Shown piece by piece: positions 1 through 5,847 of a stretch of 8,996 nucleotides of DNA. The position numbers and the translations under genes are program-made. The notes below the pieces were generated by a model, which worked only from the letters and a program-made list of their open reading frames with translations, did no database searches and was not told the origin of the DNA. This DNA is from Anaerolineae bacterium (GTDB taxonomy: Bacteria; Chloroflexota; Anaerolineae; Anaerolineales; Villigracilaceae): positions 1-8,996 of the forward strand of contig PMLN01000291.1 in NCBI GenBank assembly GCA_003158885.1, in the 5' to 3' direction. Numbering within the stretch: the stretch's first letter is position 1; every line of letters starts with the position of its first letter.

Positions 1-130
1 GAAAATCGGCGGAATTAACCCATGTGTGGCATGCGTGTTCCAAAACACCCGGTCCGCCTAGCAACAATGGTAAGACATAGGCCGATCTTAAGAATGAGGA
101 TAGGTTCACGGTGATGGCGAAAAGTTATAG

Positions 131-170
131 GGTTTGAAGGTTTGAAAGTTTAAAGGTTGGAACGTTTGCT
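131..170. repeat. Degenerate octamer tandem array (consensus RGTTTGAA, 5 units)
   Basis: Five consecutive 8-base units can be read without gaps: ggtttgaa, ggtttgaa, agtttaaa, ggttggaa, cgtttgct. The preceding eight bases (agttatag) may be a decayed sixth. The array ends exactly where recognisable kinase coding sequence begins at 171. It replaces the part of that gene that should encode the P-loop. The periodicity is seen directly; slippage or recombination as its origin is inferred. Confidence 0.7.
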
Positions 171-536
171 TTGTTCGGACATACTCTTTTCGGCTACGAT
201 GTGGAGGAAGACGAGCACAATGCCAGGCATGATCTGATCGAATCGCTGCTGTGGGGCATTGCCGTACGCGCCTTGGCATTGGGCCTGAATGTGATCCTCG
301 ATTTTGAATTCTGGGCCAAGAGTGAACGGGAAGATTACCGCGCACGCGCCGCGCAATTGGATGCAAGCAGTGAAATCCACTTCCTGGATGTGCCCGAGGA
401 TGTGCTTTTGGAACGCCTGGCGATAAGAAATGCCCAACTTCCCAAAGGAGCATTCCATATTCCAGAGAGAATGTTCAAAGAATGTATACCTATCTTTCAG
501 CCACCGACACCTGATGAATTGGAACGAAGGGAGTAA
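171..536 (+). pseudogene. 5'-truncated P-loop kinase-like ATPase (AAA_33/zeta-type family)
   Basis: This reading frame encodes 121 residues resembling the C-terminal two thirds of small predicted kinases (AAA family ATPase, about 170 residues). Family-like features are LFGYDVEEDEHNARHD near residues 6-20, the hydrophobic strand LGLNVILDFEFWAKSERE (38-53), and the tail FQPPTPDEL (109-117). The N-terminal part, about 40 residues with the Walker A GxxxxGK[ST] loop and its following Asp-Glu segment, is absent. Upstream the frame is open only to a stop at 135-137, and that stretch is the octamer repeat. The nominal start is a TTG at 171 with no ribosome binding site. I infer a broken gene whose nucleotide-binding loop was lost, so an active kinase is unlikely. 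It ends 3 bases from the convergent gene at 540. Confidence 0.72.
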
Positions 537-539
537 GCC

Positions 540-1397
540 TCATTCCTTCTCTCCGCTGACCTTCATCCAGGCCTTCTTCATGTTCAGCGCGTCCTCTTCC
601 ATGATGGGACTCTCGCACAAAATTCGTCCCGCGCAACCATGATCGTTGAGAGCGCGGAATAACGCCTTCAAATCCAGATCGGCCTCTTCCAACTTCAAAT
701 GATTCTTCTCACCTTTTGGGCCATATTCGATGCCCGAAAGATGAATATGCAAATGCTTCAGCGCCGCTTTCCCCAGCGCCTTTTGATAGGCCTTCAATAA
801 AGCCGACCATTCATCGTAGGTGTTCATCGTCCCATCGCCGGGGCGCGCATGCAGGTGGGCAAAGTCAAGGCAGGGCAAAACGCCTTCGATAGACTTCGAC
901 ATTTCGAGTGTGTCTTCGAATGAACCAAGCATGGCCGATTTCCCCATGGTCTCAGGCCGGATGGTGACGGGGTTACCGGCTTTGCGCAATTCGTCCACGC
1001 AGCCTTTCAAACGCGGGATGGCTATTTTCAAAACCTCGGCAGGCGGGTTTTCAAAATACGAACCGGGATGGAAGATGATATCGGTGGCACCCGCCAGATT
1101 GCCATAATGGGCGGCGTCCATCAGGCGTTTGCGCGACTTCGGCCATTCGTCCGCATTGGCGTTCAGGTTGATGAAATAAGGGGCATGCACGCTGACGGCT
1201 ACATCCTGCTCCACTGCCATGGCTTTGATAGCCGCACAAGTCGCCTCAGAGACGCGCACCGATTGCACCCAGCCCAATTCAAAGGCCTGCAAGTCGAGCG
1301 AACTGCTGAACTGGATGGAGCCGACCGAGCCACCGGGGTTCTTGGGCGTGCCAGTCGGCGAACCCACGGTACCAAAACGAAATGATAAAGTCATCAT
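540..1397 (-). CDS. Endonuclease IV-like TIM-barrel protein (AP endonuclease family 2)
   Basis: The 285-residue length matches deoxyribonuclease IV and related xylose-isomerase-like TIM barrels. Motifs in order are VSVHAPYFINL (68-78), IIFHPGS (107-113), RPETMGK (147-153), CLDFAHLHARPG (176-187), HIHLSGIEYG (217-226), EKNHL (230-234) and ILCESP (259-264). These supply likely metal ligands His71, His110, Glu149, Asp178, His181, His218, His233 and Glu262. The equivalent of E. coli Nfo Asp229 is not obvious, Glu230 being nearest. The family cleaves DNA 5' of abasic sites using a zinc cluster, but this subgroup could have another phosphodiester or sugar substrate. Two ATGs are adjacent (1397 and 1394). 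AGGAG at 1400-1404 lies 2 bases from the first and 5 from the second, so the second may be the true start. It lies last in the minus-strand block, 191 bases after dgkA. Confidence 0.85.
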   Translation of the reverse strand: MMTLSFRFGTVGSPTGTPKNPGGSVGSIQFSSSLDLQAFELGWVQSVRVSEATCAAIKAMAVEQDVAVSVHAPYFINLNANADEWPKSRKRLMDAAHYGNLAGATDIIFHPGSYFENPPAEVLKIAIPRLKGCVDELRKAGNPVTIRPETMGKSAMLGSFEDTLEMSKSIEGVLPCLDFAHLHARPGDGTMNTYDEWSALLKAYQKALGKAALKHLHIHLSGIEYGPKGEKNHLKLEEADLDLKALFRALNDHGCAGRILCESPIMEEDALNMKKAWMKVSGEKE

Positions 1398-1399
1398 AT

Positions 1400-1404
1400 C
1401 TCCT
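1400..1404 (-). promoter_or_regulatory. Ribosome binding site AGGAG for the endonuclease IV-like gene
   Basis: Read on the minus strand the sequence is AAAAGGAGAT followed by ATGATG. The spacing of 2 bases to the first ATG and 5 to the second favours initiation at 1394, which would make the protein 284 residues. Confidence 0.6.
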
Positions 1405-1413
1405 TTTCAATCA

Positions 1414-1577
1414 TGTCATTGTGAGGAGGCCACTGATCTAGTAAGCTATGTTATTCGAGCAAATCGAGAACAAGGCCGAAGTGGCAACCTCATGCAACAT
1501 TCAATTACATGTTCAAGAAGATTGCCACACTGGAAGAACGCAGTGCTGGCGCTTCGCTCGCTGCGCTCGCAATAACA
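1414..1577. repeat. Degenerate REP/MITE-like element with inverted ends
   Basis: The ends are imperfect inverted repeats: TGTCATTGTGAG at 1414-1425 and, read in reverse, TGTTATTGCGAG at 1566-1577 (10 of 12 match). A second, internal pair is gtggcaacct (1481-1490) against agattgccac (1519-1528), 9 of 10 paired. The right end also has the alternating cgcttcgctcgctgcgctcg pattern. The layout resembles the widespread TCATTGCGAGGAGCGAAGC... ...GCAATGA intergenic elements. No reading frame inside looks coding. It fills nearly the whole gap between dgkA and the endonuclease IV-like gene, and its folded RNA could end or protect the upstream transcript (inference). Confidence 0.6.
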
Positions 1578-1588
1578 TCATCCATTTA

Positions 1589-1975
1589 TTATTTTCCAAG
1601 CAACAGAAGAACTTTTGAATAAAGCGGTGGGCCGAGGATGAGCAATCCGATCAAAATGGCGGCGAGGGCCGAGATCAAGACCGCCGCGGCGCCGACATCC
1701 TTGCCTACCTTTGCCAGAGGATGTTTCTCGGGGCTGGCCAAATCCACGACCGCCTCAATGGCCGTATTGATGAATTCAGCCGCAAAGACAATGGCAGCTG
1801 TGAGAATAATAATGGCCAATTCCTGCCTGGAAATTTTCAGCCAGGCCGACAGGATGAATATGAGGATGGCAATAACGGTATGAATCCATGCATTACGCTG
1901 GGTACGCAAAACATACCACAAACCACGAAAGGCATGACCAAAAGAGTAATAACGGGAAACAATAAAATTCCACAT
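1589..1975 (-). CDS. dgkA: Diacylglycerol kinase family protein (DagK/undecaprenol kinase type)
   Basis: This 128-residue integral membrane protein has the prokaryotic DagK signature FAAEFINTAIEAVVDLASPE (64-83), with Glu67, Asn70, Glu74 and Asp78. KVGKDVGAAAVL (89-100) follows. Three hydrophobic helices are visible at about 32-46, 52-72 and 94-116, after an amphipathic N-terminus with FGHAFRGLWYVLRTQRNAWIH. The family transfers phosphate from ATP to diacylglycerol or, in many Gram-positive-type bacteria, to undecaprenol, feeding the lipid carrier for wall synthesis. The sequence does not settle which substrate applies. It sits 54 bases downstream of ybeY on the same strand, in the conserved pgpH-ybeY-dgkA order, so co-transcription is likely. 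No Shine-Dalgarno motif precedes the ATG at 1975; the upstream bases are a heptamer repeat. Confidence 0.92.
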   Translation of the reverse strand: MWNFIVSRYYSFGHAFRGLWYVLRTQRNAWIHTVIAILIFILSAWLKISRQELAIIILTAAIVFAAEFINTAIEAVVDLASPEKHPLAKVGKDVGAAAVLISALAAILIGLLILGPPLYSKVLLLLGK

Positions 1976-1983
1976 GCGATGCT

Positions 1984-2004
1984 CGATATTAGATATTCGA
2001 TATT
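1984..2004. repeat. Three tandem heptamers (YGATATT-like) between ybeY and dgkA
   Basis: The units cgatatt, agatatt and cgatatt run head to tail, starting 9 bases upstream of the dgkA start codon. This array occupies the place where a ribosome binding site would be expected. It resembles the heptad arrays at 5183-5231 and 5804-5831 in unit length. Confidence 0.6.
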
Positions 2005-2029
2005 AGAGAAACGGTATTCGTGATCGGAA

Positions 2030-2479
2030 TCAAGATTCCTGAATCACGATTCCCGATAGACCGAGGCTTTCCAAAATCTCCGCCTGTGACTTCCACATTT
2101 TGGCTTTCTCCTTTGCATCGGCATGATCGTATCCGAGCAAATGCAAGACGCCATGCACGACCAACAACTGCAGCTCCGCTTCAAGCGGATGGCCGCCAGA
2201 CTGGGCCTGTTCTTCCGCACGCGGTATGGAGATGAGGATGTCGCCCAAATAAGGCGCGCCGGTTTCCGGGTCGGTCTCGGAGGCGGGAAAGGAAAGCACA
2301 TCGGTGGGAGCATCTATGCCGAGATAGTCGCGGTTGAGTTCCTGCAGGCGCGGGTTATCGGCCAGCAGGACGGTGATATCTCCGCTGACGGACTCATGCG
2401 CCAGGGCAACTTGCGCGGCGCGCTCGATCAGTTCTGCGGGAACTTCCCGGTCTTGCAATTCGGATTCAACGAAGATCAT
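2030..2479 (-). CDS. ybeY: Endoribonuclease YbeY (rRNA maturation RNase, UPF0054)
   Basis: The protein is 149 residues, a usual length for YbeY. It carries the diagnostic zinc-binding motif HGVLHLLGYDH (109-119), with ligands His109, His113 and His119. The conserved strand and loop NRDYLGIDAPTDVLSFP (49-65) and LGDILIS (78-84) precede it. YbeY is a single-strand-specific metallo-endoribonuclease acting in 16S rRNA 3' processing and ribosome quality control in the cytoplasm. Its ATG overlaps the stop of the upstream PgpH-type gene in an ATGA arrangement (2476-2479), so the two are probably translationally coupled. A weak GGAAAG precedes the start by 5 bases. Confidence in identity is high; regulation is inferred only from the overlap. 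Confidence 0.95.
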   Translation of the reverse strand: MIFVESELQDREVPAELIERAAQVALAHESVSGDITVLLADNPRLQELNRDYLGIDAPTDVLSFPASETDPETGAPYLGDILISIPRAEEQAQSGGHPLEAELQLLVVHGVLHLLGYDHADAKEKAKMWKSQAEILESLGLSGIVIQES

Positions 2480-4596
2480 GCTTTCTTTCCAGTCAGCGGT
2501 GTGGTTTGAACGTTCACATTCGTGGCGGGCGGCTCGGCGGCGGGATATTGAATGCGCGGATGATAGGTGCCGCGCAGGGTGGCGACAAAGGAATCGGCGA
2601 TGAGGGAAAGGTCGCGCATGGTCAAGGGTGCATTATCGAGCTGGTTCTCCTTTTGGATGCGCTCAATGACCGAACGCACGATGGCGTGCAAATCCTCATC
2701 GCTCTCCGCACCTTCGGCGCGGGCGCGTGCCTCGGTCCCATCCGCGATCATCAGGATGGCCGTCTCGCGTGAGCGCGGCCGCGGCCCGGGATAGCGGAAC
2801 CGTTCCGCATCCACCTTATTGGCATCGCCGCCCGCTTTTTCGAGCGCCTGGTTATATTGGTAACGCGTGACCATGGTGCCATGATGCTCGAGGATGAAAT
2901 CGTCTATGCGGTTCGGCAGGCGATACTTATGTGCCAGGGCCACTCCGTCAAGCACATGCTGGATGATCCTTTGCGCGGCCAGCTCGGGAGTGATATCCAC
3001 ATGCGTGTTGAGATTACCCGGCGCCTGGTTTTCAATGAAGAAGGATGGATCCTTGACCTTGCCGATATCGTGGAAGAGCGCCCCGACGCGCGTCAAGAGC
3101 GGATCGGCGCCGATCTTCTCAGCGGCCTGCTCGGCCAGGTTCGCCACTTGCAGACTATGCTGGTAGGTGCCGGGCGCATTGAGCAGGAACAGCTGGAGCA
3201 GGGGAAAATCGGGATGCGAGATTTCACGGAGCTGGAGAGGCGTAGGCAGGCCGAGGAACTGCGCCAGCGGATATTGGAGGAGCAAGGCAACACTGGCAGA
3301 GGCGAGGCCGTTCACAAGGGCTGCCCCCACCAATTGCAGAATCCCAAACCAATTCGTTGAAGCGGCCGGGATCAGGTAGGCAAGGAGCATGGCCATGCCG
3401 GCACCGGCAACAGCCAGCCCGGCACGGAAGAAGCCCCAAAAGCGGCGCGCCGGTCCAAGTGTCAATACGCCGCAGAGGGAAGCCATCAAATAAAACGGCA
3501 TCAATTGCAGGGTATTCGGCAGGCCATAAGCGGCCAGCAAGCAAAGCATCAAAGAAAGGATGACCCCGCTTTCCATGCCAAACAAGGTGGCCAGCAATAA
3601 ACCGGCCGCAGGCAATGGATATAGATAGGGAATGACCGTCCGGGTTGTCACGAGGCGAGCCCCGGCCAAGAAAATCAGAAACAGAAGGGAGGCGACCAGG
3701 AGACTGCGCGGATTGGAGAGGAAATGGATGCGCCTGCGCCTCATAAAATACAGACCGGTCGAGACTGCCGCCAGAACCGTCAGCGCGGCGGAGCCCAAAT
3801 AAGTTTCAATGGGCTGGGACGGCTGGATCAATTTCAATTCCTGCAAGGCTTCCATCTGAGCAGGCGTGATCACATCGCCCGCCGAAACAATCCGTTCGCC
3901 CGCTTTATAGGTTTGCACCACCGGCTGAACCGCGTCGCGGGCCGACTTTTGGGCGGCGGCGGTTAAATCGGCGCTGAAGCGGCTGTTGGTCACCACAAAG
4001 GCGCCGACAAATCCGCTGACCAAACCGGCTTCATTGTCGCTGAAAGTGAGGTTGACCAAAGATGGAATGCTGGCCTGGACTGCATCGAGGTTATCGGTGC
4101 GGACAGGTGAACGCATGACCTGCTCGAGCAGGCGCAGGGATTCCTGCTGGACGACATCCCAACGCGAATCGGAAAGGGACAGGACCAGTTTGACGGCATC
4201 CGGCTTGAGGCTGATATTGGTCAGGTTGGCAAGCTGGGCTTGTTTGACATCCTCGGAGGCGGTCGTATCGGCGCGGGTGAGGGTGATCAGTTGAAAGGTT
4301 GAATTCAGCCGGTTGATCTGCTCGCGCGCAATGGCCGGGTCGGGATCGGTGTAGATGGGCTGGACCGCTTTTTCAACGGTCTGGCGCGCTTCCTCGGTGC
4401 GCGACTGGCTGACGTATTCCGCATCGCGCGGGGCGTTGAGGTCGCGAGGAGCCACAACGCCCGTTTGAAGCAGAGGCTCGGCAGGCTGAAGGCTGGACGG
4501 CAGGGTCAAGGCCGCGAAGGTCACGATGCTGACCGCGGTCAAGACAAAAATCTGCAGGTTCCGCACACCCGTTGTAAAACGGAAACGGTTGGGCAT
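2476..4596 (-). CDS. pgpH: 7TM-HD family phosphodiesterase (PgpH-type, probable c-di-AMP hydrolase)
   Basis: This 706-residue membrane protein has the PgpH architecture. A first membrane helix (about 13-33) is followed by an extracytoplasmic 7TMR-HDED domain (about 45-260), opening with GVVAPRDLNAPRDAEYVS and closing with KAGERIVSAGDVITPAQ. A multi-helix 7TM region (about 266-450) follows, then a cytoplasmic HD domain (about 470-680). HD ligands visible are His480 (GTYQHS), His509-Asp510 (LFHDIGK), His547, His571-His572 (LEHHG) and Asp619 (MIADG). All are placed with spacing like Listeria PgpH, so the site looks complete. PgpH proteins hydrolyse cyclic di-AMP to pApA. The substrate here is inferred from family, and no ligand-sensing residue can be assigned. 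It is translationally coupled to ybeY. Its start codon at 4596 lacks a Shine-Dalgarno motif and lies next to a repeat. Confidence 0.93.
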   Translation of the reverse strand: MPNRFRFTTGVRNLQIFVLTAVSIVTFAALTLPSSLQPAEPLLQTGVVAPRDLNAPRDAEYVSQSRTEEARQTVEKAVQPIYTDPDPAIAREQINRLNSTFQLITLTRADTTASEDVKQAQLANLTNISLKPDAVKLVLSLSDSRWDVVQQESLRLLEQVMRSPVRTDNLDAVQASIPSLVNLTFSDNEAGLVSGFVGAFVVTNSRFSADLTAAAQKSARDAVQPVVQTYKAGERIVSAGDVITPAQMEALQELKLIQPSQPIETYLGSAALTVLAAVSTGLYFMRRRRIHFLSNPRSLLVASLLFLIFLAGARLVTTRTVIPYLYPLPAAGLLLATLFGMESGVILSLMLCLLAAYGLPNTLQLMPFYLMASLCGVLTLGPARRFWGFFRAGLAVAGAGMAMLLAYLIPAASTNWFGILQLVGAALVNGLASASVALLLQYPLAQFLGLPTPLQLREISHPDFPLLQLFLLNAPGTYQHSLQVANLAEQAAEKIGADPLLTRVGALFHDIGKVKDPSFFIENQAPGNLNTHVDITPELAAQRIIQHVLDGVALAHKYRLPNRIDDFILEHHGTMVTRYQYNQALEKAGGDANKVDAERFRYPGPRPRSRETAILMIADGTEARARAEGAESDEDLHAIVRSVIERIQKENQLDNAPLTMRDLSLIADSFVATLRGTYHPRIQYPAAEPPATNVNVQTTPLTGKKA

Positions 4597-4611
4597 ACAA
4601 AGAATTTGACG

Positions 4612-4675
4612 GCGAAGGCTGCAAAGAACGCAAAGAAAAAATCGTTGCGAACTTCGCGCGCTTAGCGGTTCAAAG
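4612..4675. repeat. Intergenic repeat (gcaaagaa / cttcgcgcgcttagcgg type), copy 1
   Basis: The gap between the YqeY-like gene and pgpH begins with two near-identical 9-mers (tgcaaagaa, cgcaaagaa). The stretch ttgcgaacttcgcgcgctt (4645-4663) and the following agcggttcaaa come next. A closely similar stretch occurs at 6892-6920 in the same orientation. The copy here extends over the last codons of the YqeY-like gene and reaches within about 15 bases of the pgpH start. Whether it carries a function is unknown. Confidence 0.5.
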
Positions 4676-5129
4676 AGACATCCTGCTTCGTCAGAAGTTC
4701 CTTGACCAGTGCGCTAACCTGATCGCCCGCAGCACGTCCGGCGACCCTGGGGAGAAGGGCCTTCATGACCTTGCCCATGTCGGCAGGGGAGGCCGCGCCG
4801 ACTTCGGCAATGGCGGCTTGGGCGAGGGTGCGCAGTTCCTCGGCGGGCATGGCCTTGGGAAGGAAGGATTCGATGACTTTGATCTCGGCTTCGTTATCGG
4901 CAACCAAATCGGCACGGTTGGCCTTTTTGGCCTCTTCCACGGCCTCGCGCCGGTTTTTGATCTCCTTTTGCAGGAGTGAGATCACGGCGGCGTCATCGAG
5001 CGCCGTCTGTTTATCGACTTCGACCTGCTTGATATTGGCGAGCGCCATGCGGGTGGTGCGCTTGCGGACCTCGTCGCCGCTTTTCATGGCCTCTTTCATG
5101 GAGTTACTGAGTTGAGTTTTAATATCCAT
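4662..5129 (-). CDS. GatB/YqeY domain-containing protein
   Basis: The protein is about 155 residues, matching the single-domain YqeY family, which corresponds to the C-terminal tRNA-binding tail domain of GatB. From the ATG at 5129 it begins MDIKTQLSNSMKEAMKSGDE, a typical helical YqeY start. It continues with RMALANIKQVEVDK, IKNRREAVEEAKKANR, EIKVIESFLPKAM and ADMGKVMKALLPRVAGRAAG, all family hallmarks. An ATG three codons upstream (5138) is possible. It is disfavoured because it overlaps a TATAAT box and because family members begin at the equivalent of 5129. The cellular role is not firmly established; the domain suggests tRNA or amidotransferase-related binding. It is the first gene of the minus-strand block, 65 bases ahead of pgpH, and probably co-transcribed with it. 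Confidence 0.92.
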   Translation of the reverse strand: MDIKTQLSNSMKEAMKSGDEVRKRTTRMALANIKQVEVDKQTALDDAAVISLLQKEIKNRREAVEEAKKANRADLVADNEAEIKVIESFLPKAMPAEELRTLAQAAIAEVGAASPADMGKVMKALLPRVAGRAAGDQVSALVKELLTKQDVSLNR

Positions 5130-5136
5130 AACAATC

Positions 5137-5142
5137 ATTATA
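5137..5142 (-). promoter_or_regulatory. Candidate -10 box TATAAT for the yqeY-pgpH-ybeY-dgkA block
   Basis: Read on the minus strand, a perfect TATAAT ends 7 bases before the ATG at 5129. Transcription would start at about 5130, giving an essentially leaderless mRNA. No ribosome binding site is present, which fits. No convincing -35 hexamer is visible at the expected distance, which lowers confidence. Confidence 0.4.
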
Positions 5143-5182
5143 CTAGATGCGAAGGGTCGAGGGGAATCGGGGGGGAGTGACG

Positions 5183-5231
5183 GGATTCGTTATTCGGTAC
5201 TCGATATTCGTTGGCTGATGTTTGGTATTCG
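5183..5231. repeat. Degenerate heptamer array (consensus NTATTCG, 7 units)
   Basis: Seven 7-base units are in register: ggattcg, ttattcg, gtactcg, atattcg, ttggctg, atgtttg, gtattcg. Five end in TCG and the other two in TG. The array lies 41 bases upstream of the -10 box proposed for the minus-strand block. No coding frame here looks real. Confidence 0.6.
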
Positions 5232-5266
5232 AGAATGGGGGGTGCAGAGGCGAGGAGGTTTTTTAA

Positions 5267-5290
5267 CCACGAAGGCACAAAGGCACAGGG
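5267..5290. repeat. Octamer array (ccacgaag, gcacaaag, gcacaggg)
   Basis: Three 8-base units sharing a CAC(A/G)(A/G)(A/G) core lie directly before the heptamer array at 5293. The phrase ttaaccacgaaggcacaaagg is of a kind often met in bacterial intergenic DNA. I see no coding or regulatory role. Confidence 0.45.
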
Positions 5291-5292
5291 GA

Positions 5293-5376
5293 ATCGAGAA
5301 TGGTAATTGGGAAATGGATCATGGATCATTATTCATGGAGGATGGAAGGTGGCAATTGAGGAACGGATGATGGAGG
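5293..5376. repeat. Degenerate heptamer array (consensus ATGGADR, 12 units)
   Basis: Twelve consecutive 7-base units can be read in one register. The clearest are atggtaa (5300), atggatc (5314 and 5321), atggagg (5335), atggaag (5342), acggatg (5363) and atggagg (5370). The weaker ones, such as ttgggaa, attattc, gtggcaa and ttgagga, keep two to five positions of the consensus. The register is not shared with the array at 5183-5231. The periodicity is direct observation; its origin by slippage and decay is inferred. Confidence 0.55.
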
Positions 5377-5421
5377 GCGGGTTTCTCGGAGTGAGGAATG
5401 AAGCGCAAAGGTCATGAAGCG

Positions 5422-5480
5422 CCCCTCACCCCTGTCGCCTTCGGCGTGCTACGCGACCCTCACCCACAAGCGGAGAGGGG
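5422..5480. repeat. Palindromic intergenic element (CCCCTC...GAGGGG type)
   Basis: The ends cccctc (5422-5427) and gagggg (5475-5480) are inverted. Between them, gtcgc (5434-5438) pairs with gcgac (5453-5457), and cgcc-ttc-ggcg forms a small hairpin. The phrase cccctcaccc...gcggagaggggg matches a very common palindromic repeat style in bacterial genomes. Confidence 0.5.
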
Positions 5481-5572
5481 GACTTTAGTATTTTACAAGA
5501 TAGGTGTTCACAAAAGATTTCCTTTGTGTCCCGCCTGCCCTTTGCACTTTGAGGGTTGTGTTTGAATCCTTT

Positions 5573-5604
5573 TTGTTTCCGGCTTGTCCGGGTTAGGGTA
5601 TACT
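5573..5604 (+). promoter_or_regulatory. Weak plus-strand promoter candidate (TTGTTT ... TATACT)
   Basis: TATACT (5599-5604) is a good -10 match. The best -35 candidates, TTGTTT (5573, 20-base spacer) and TTTCCG (5576, 17-base spacer), are poor. A transcript from here would read through the inverted repeat at 5713-5766 before reaching the hydrolase start at 5848. That would give a structured leader of about 235 bases. Apart from this, the stretch 5481-5700 shows nothing I can name. Confidence 0.25.
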
Positions 5605-5712
5605 TTTGAAAGCGATTACGACAATCAGCAATATTGTCAGGAAGTTTCTTTCATGGGAATCATTAGGCGGTTTACCGCCATAACATTCTGTTTCGTTTCT
5701 TATTACGTAAAA

Positions 5713-5766
5713 CGTCCCGAAGGTTGCCGTAATTCAAGCCGGGTTTTTGCCCAAACCTTCGGGACG
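5713..5766. repeat. Perfect 13-bp inverted repeat with nested hairpin
   Basis: cgtcccgaaggtt (5713-5725) is the exact reverse complement of aaccttcgggacg (5754-5766), with a 28-base loop. The loop itself contains ggg-tttttg-ccc (5741-5752). Outside the stem, ttacg (5703-5707) and cgtaa (5770-5774) can extend the pairing across a small bulge. No run of T follows either side, so it is not a classical terminator. It lies 82 bases upstream of the alpha/beta hydrolase start and could be a leader structure, a protein-binding palindrome or a decayed mobile element. Confidence 0.65.
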
Positions 5767-5803
5767 GTGCGTAACATCAGTTATCAATCCACATCCCAAC
5801 GCC

Positions 5804-5831
5804 TTGATACTTGATACGTGATACTTGATAC
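5804..5831 (+). repeat. Tandem heptamer array KTGATAC x4
   Basis: Four adjoining 7-base units, ttgatac, ttgatac, gtgatac, ttgatac, differ at one base only. This is the best conserved array in the window, so it may be the youngest. It overlaps the promoter region of the alpha/beta hydrolase gene. Confidence 0.8.
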
Positions 5832-5838
5832 GTATAAA
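5811..5838 (+). promoter_or_regulatory. Candidate promoter built from the heptamer array (TTGATA-16-TATAAA)
   Basis: TTGATA at 5811-5816 and TATAAA at 5833-5838 are separated by 16 bases, close to sigma-70 consensus. Transcription would begin near 5845, almost at the ATG at 5848, giving a leaderless message. The same bases 5836-5841 (AAAGGA) can instead act as a ribosome binding site for a longer transcript. The two readings are mutually exclusive. Confidence 0.4.
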
Positions 5839-5847
5839 GGACAACTC

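Noticed and set aside
1..124. Minus-strand frame open to the left window edge (about 41 codons)
   Set aside because: It has no ribosome binding site, begins just after a stop next to the octamer array and shows no recognisable motif. A short open stretch at an edge is expected by chance.
2123..2509. Long plus-strand frames opposite ybeY and pgpH (also 2506-2772 and 2857-3360)
   Set aside because: They are antisense shadows of well-identified genes in GC-rich DNA.
5584..5814. 76-codon plus-strand frame
   Set aside because: It starts with no ribosome binding site, reads through a perfect palindrome and ends in the heptamer array. The residue pattern does not look like a protein.
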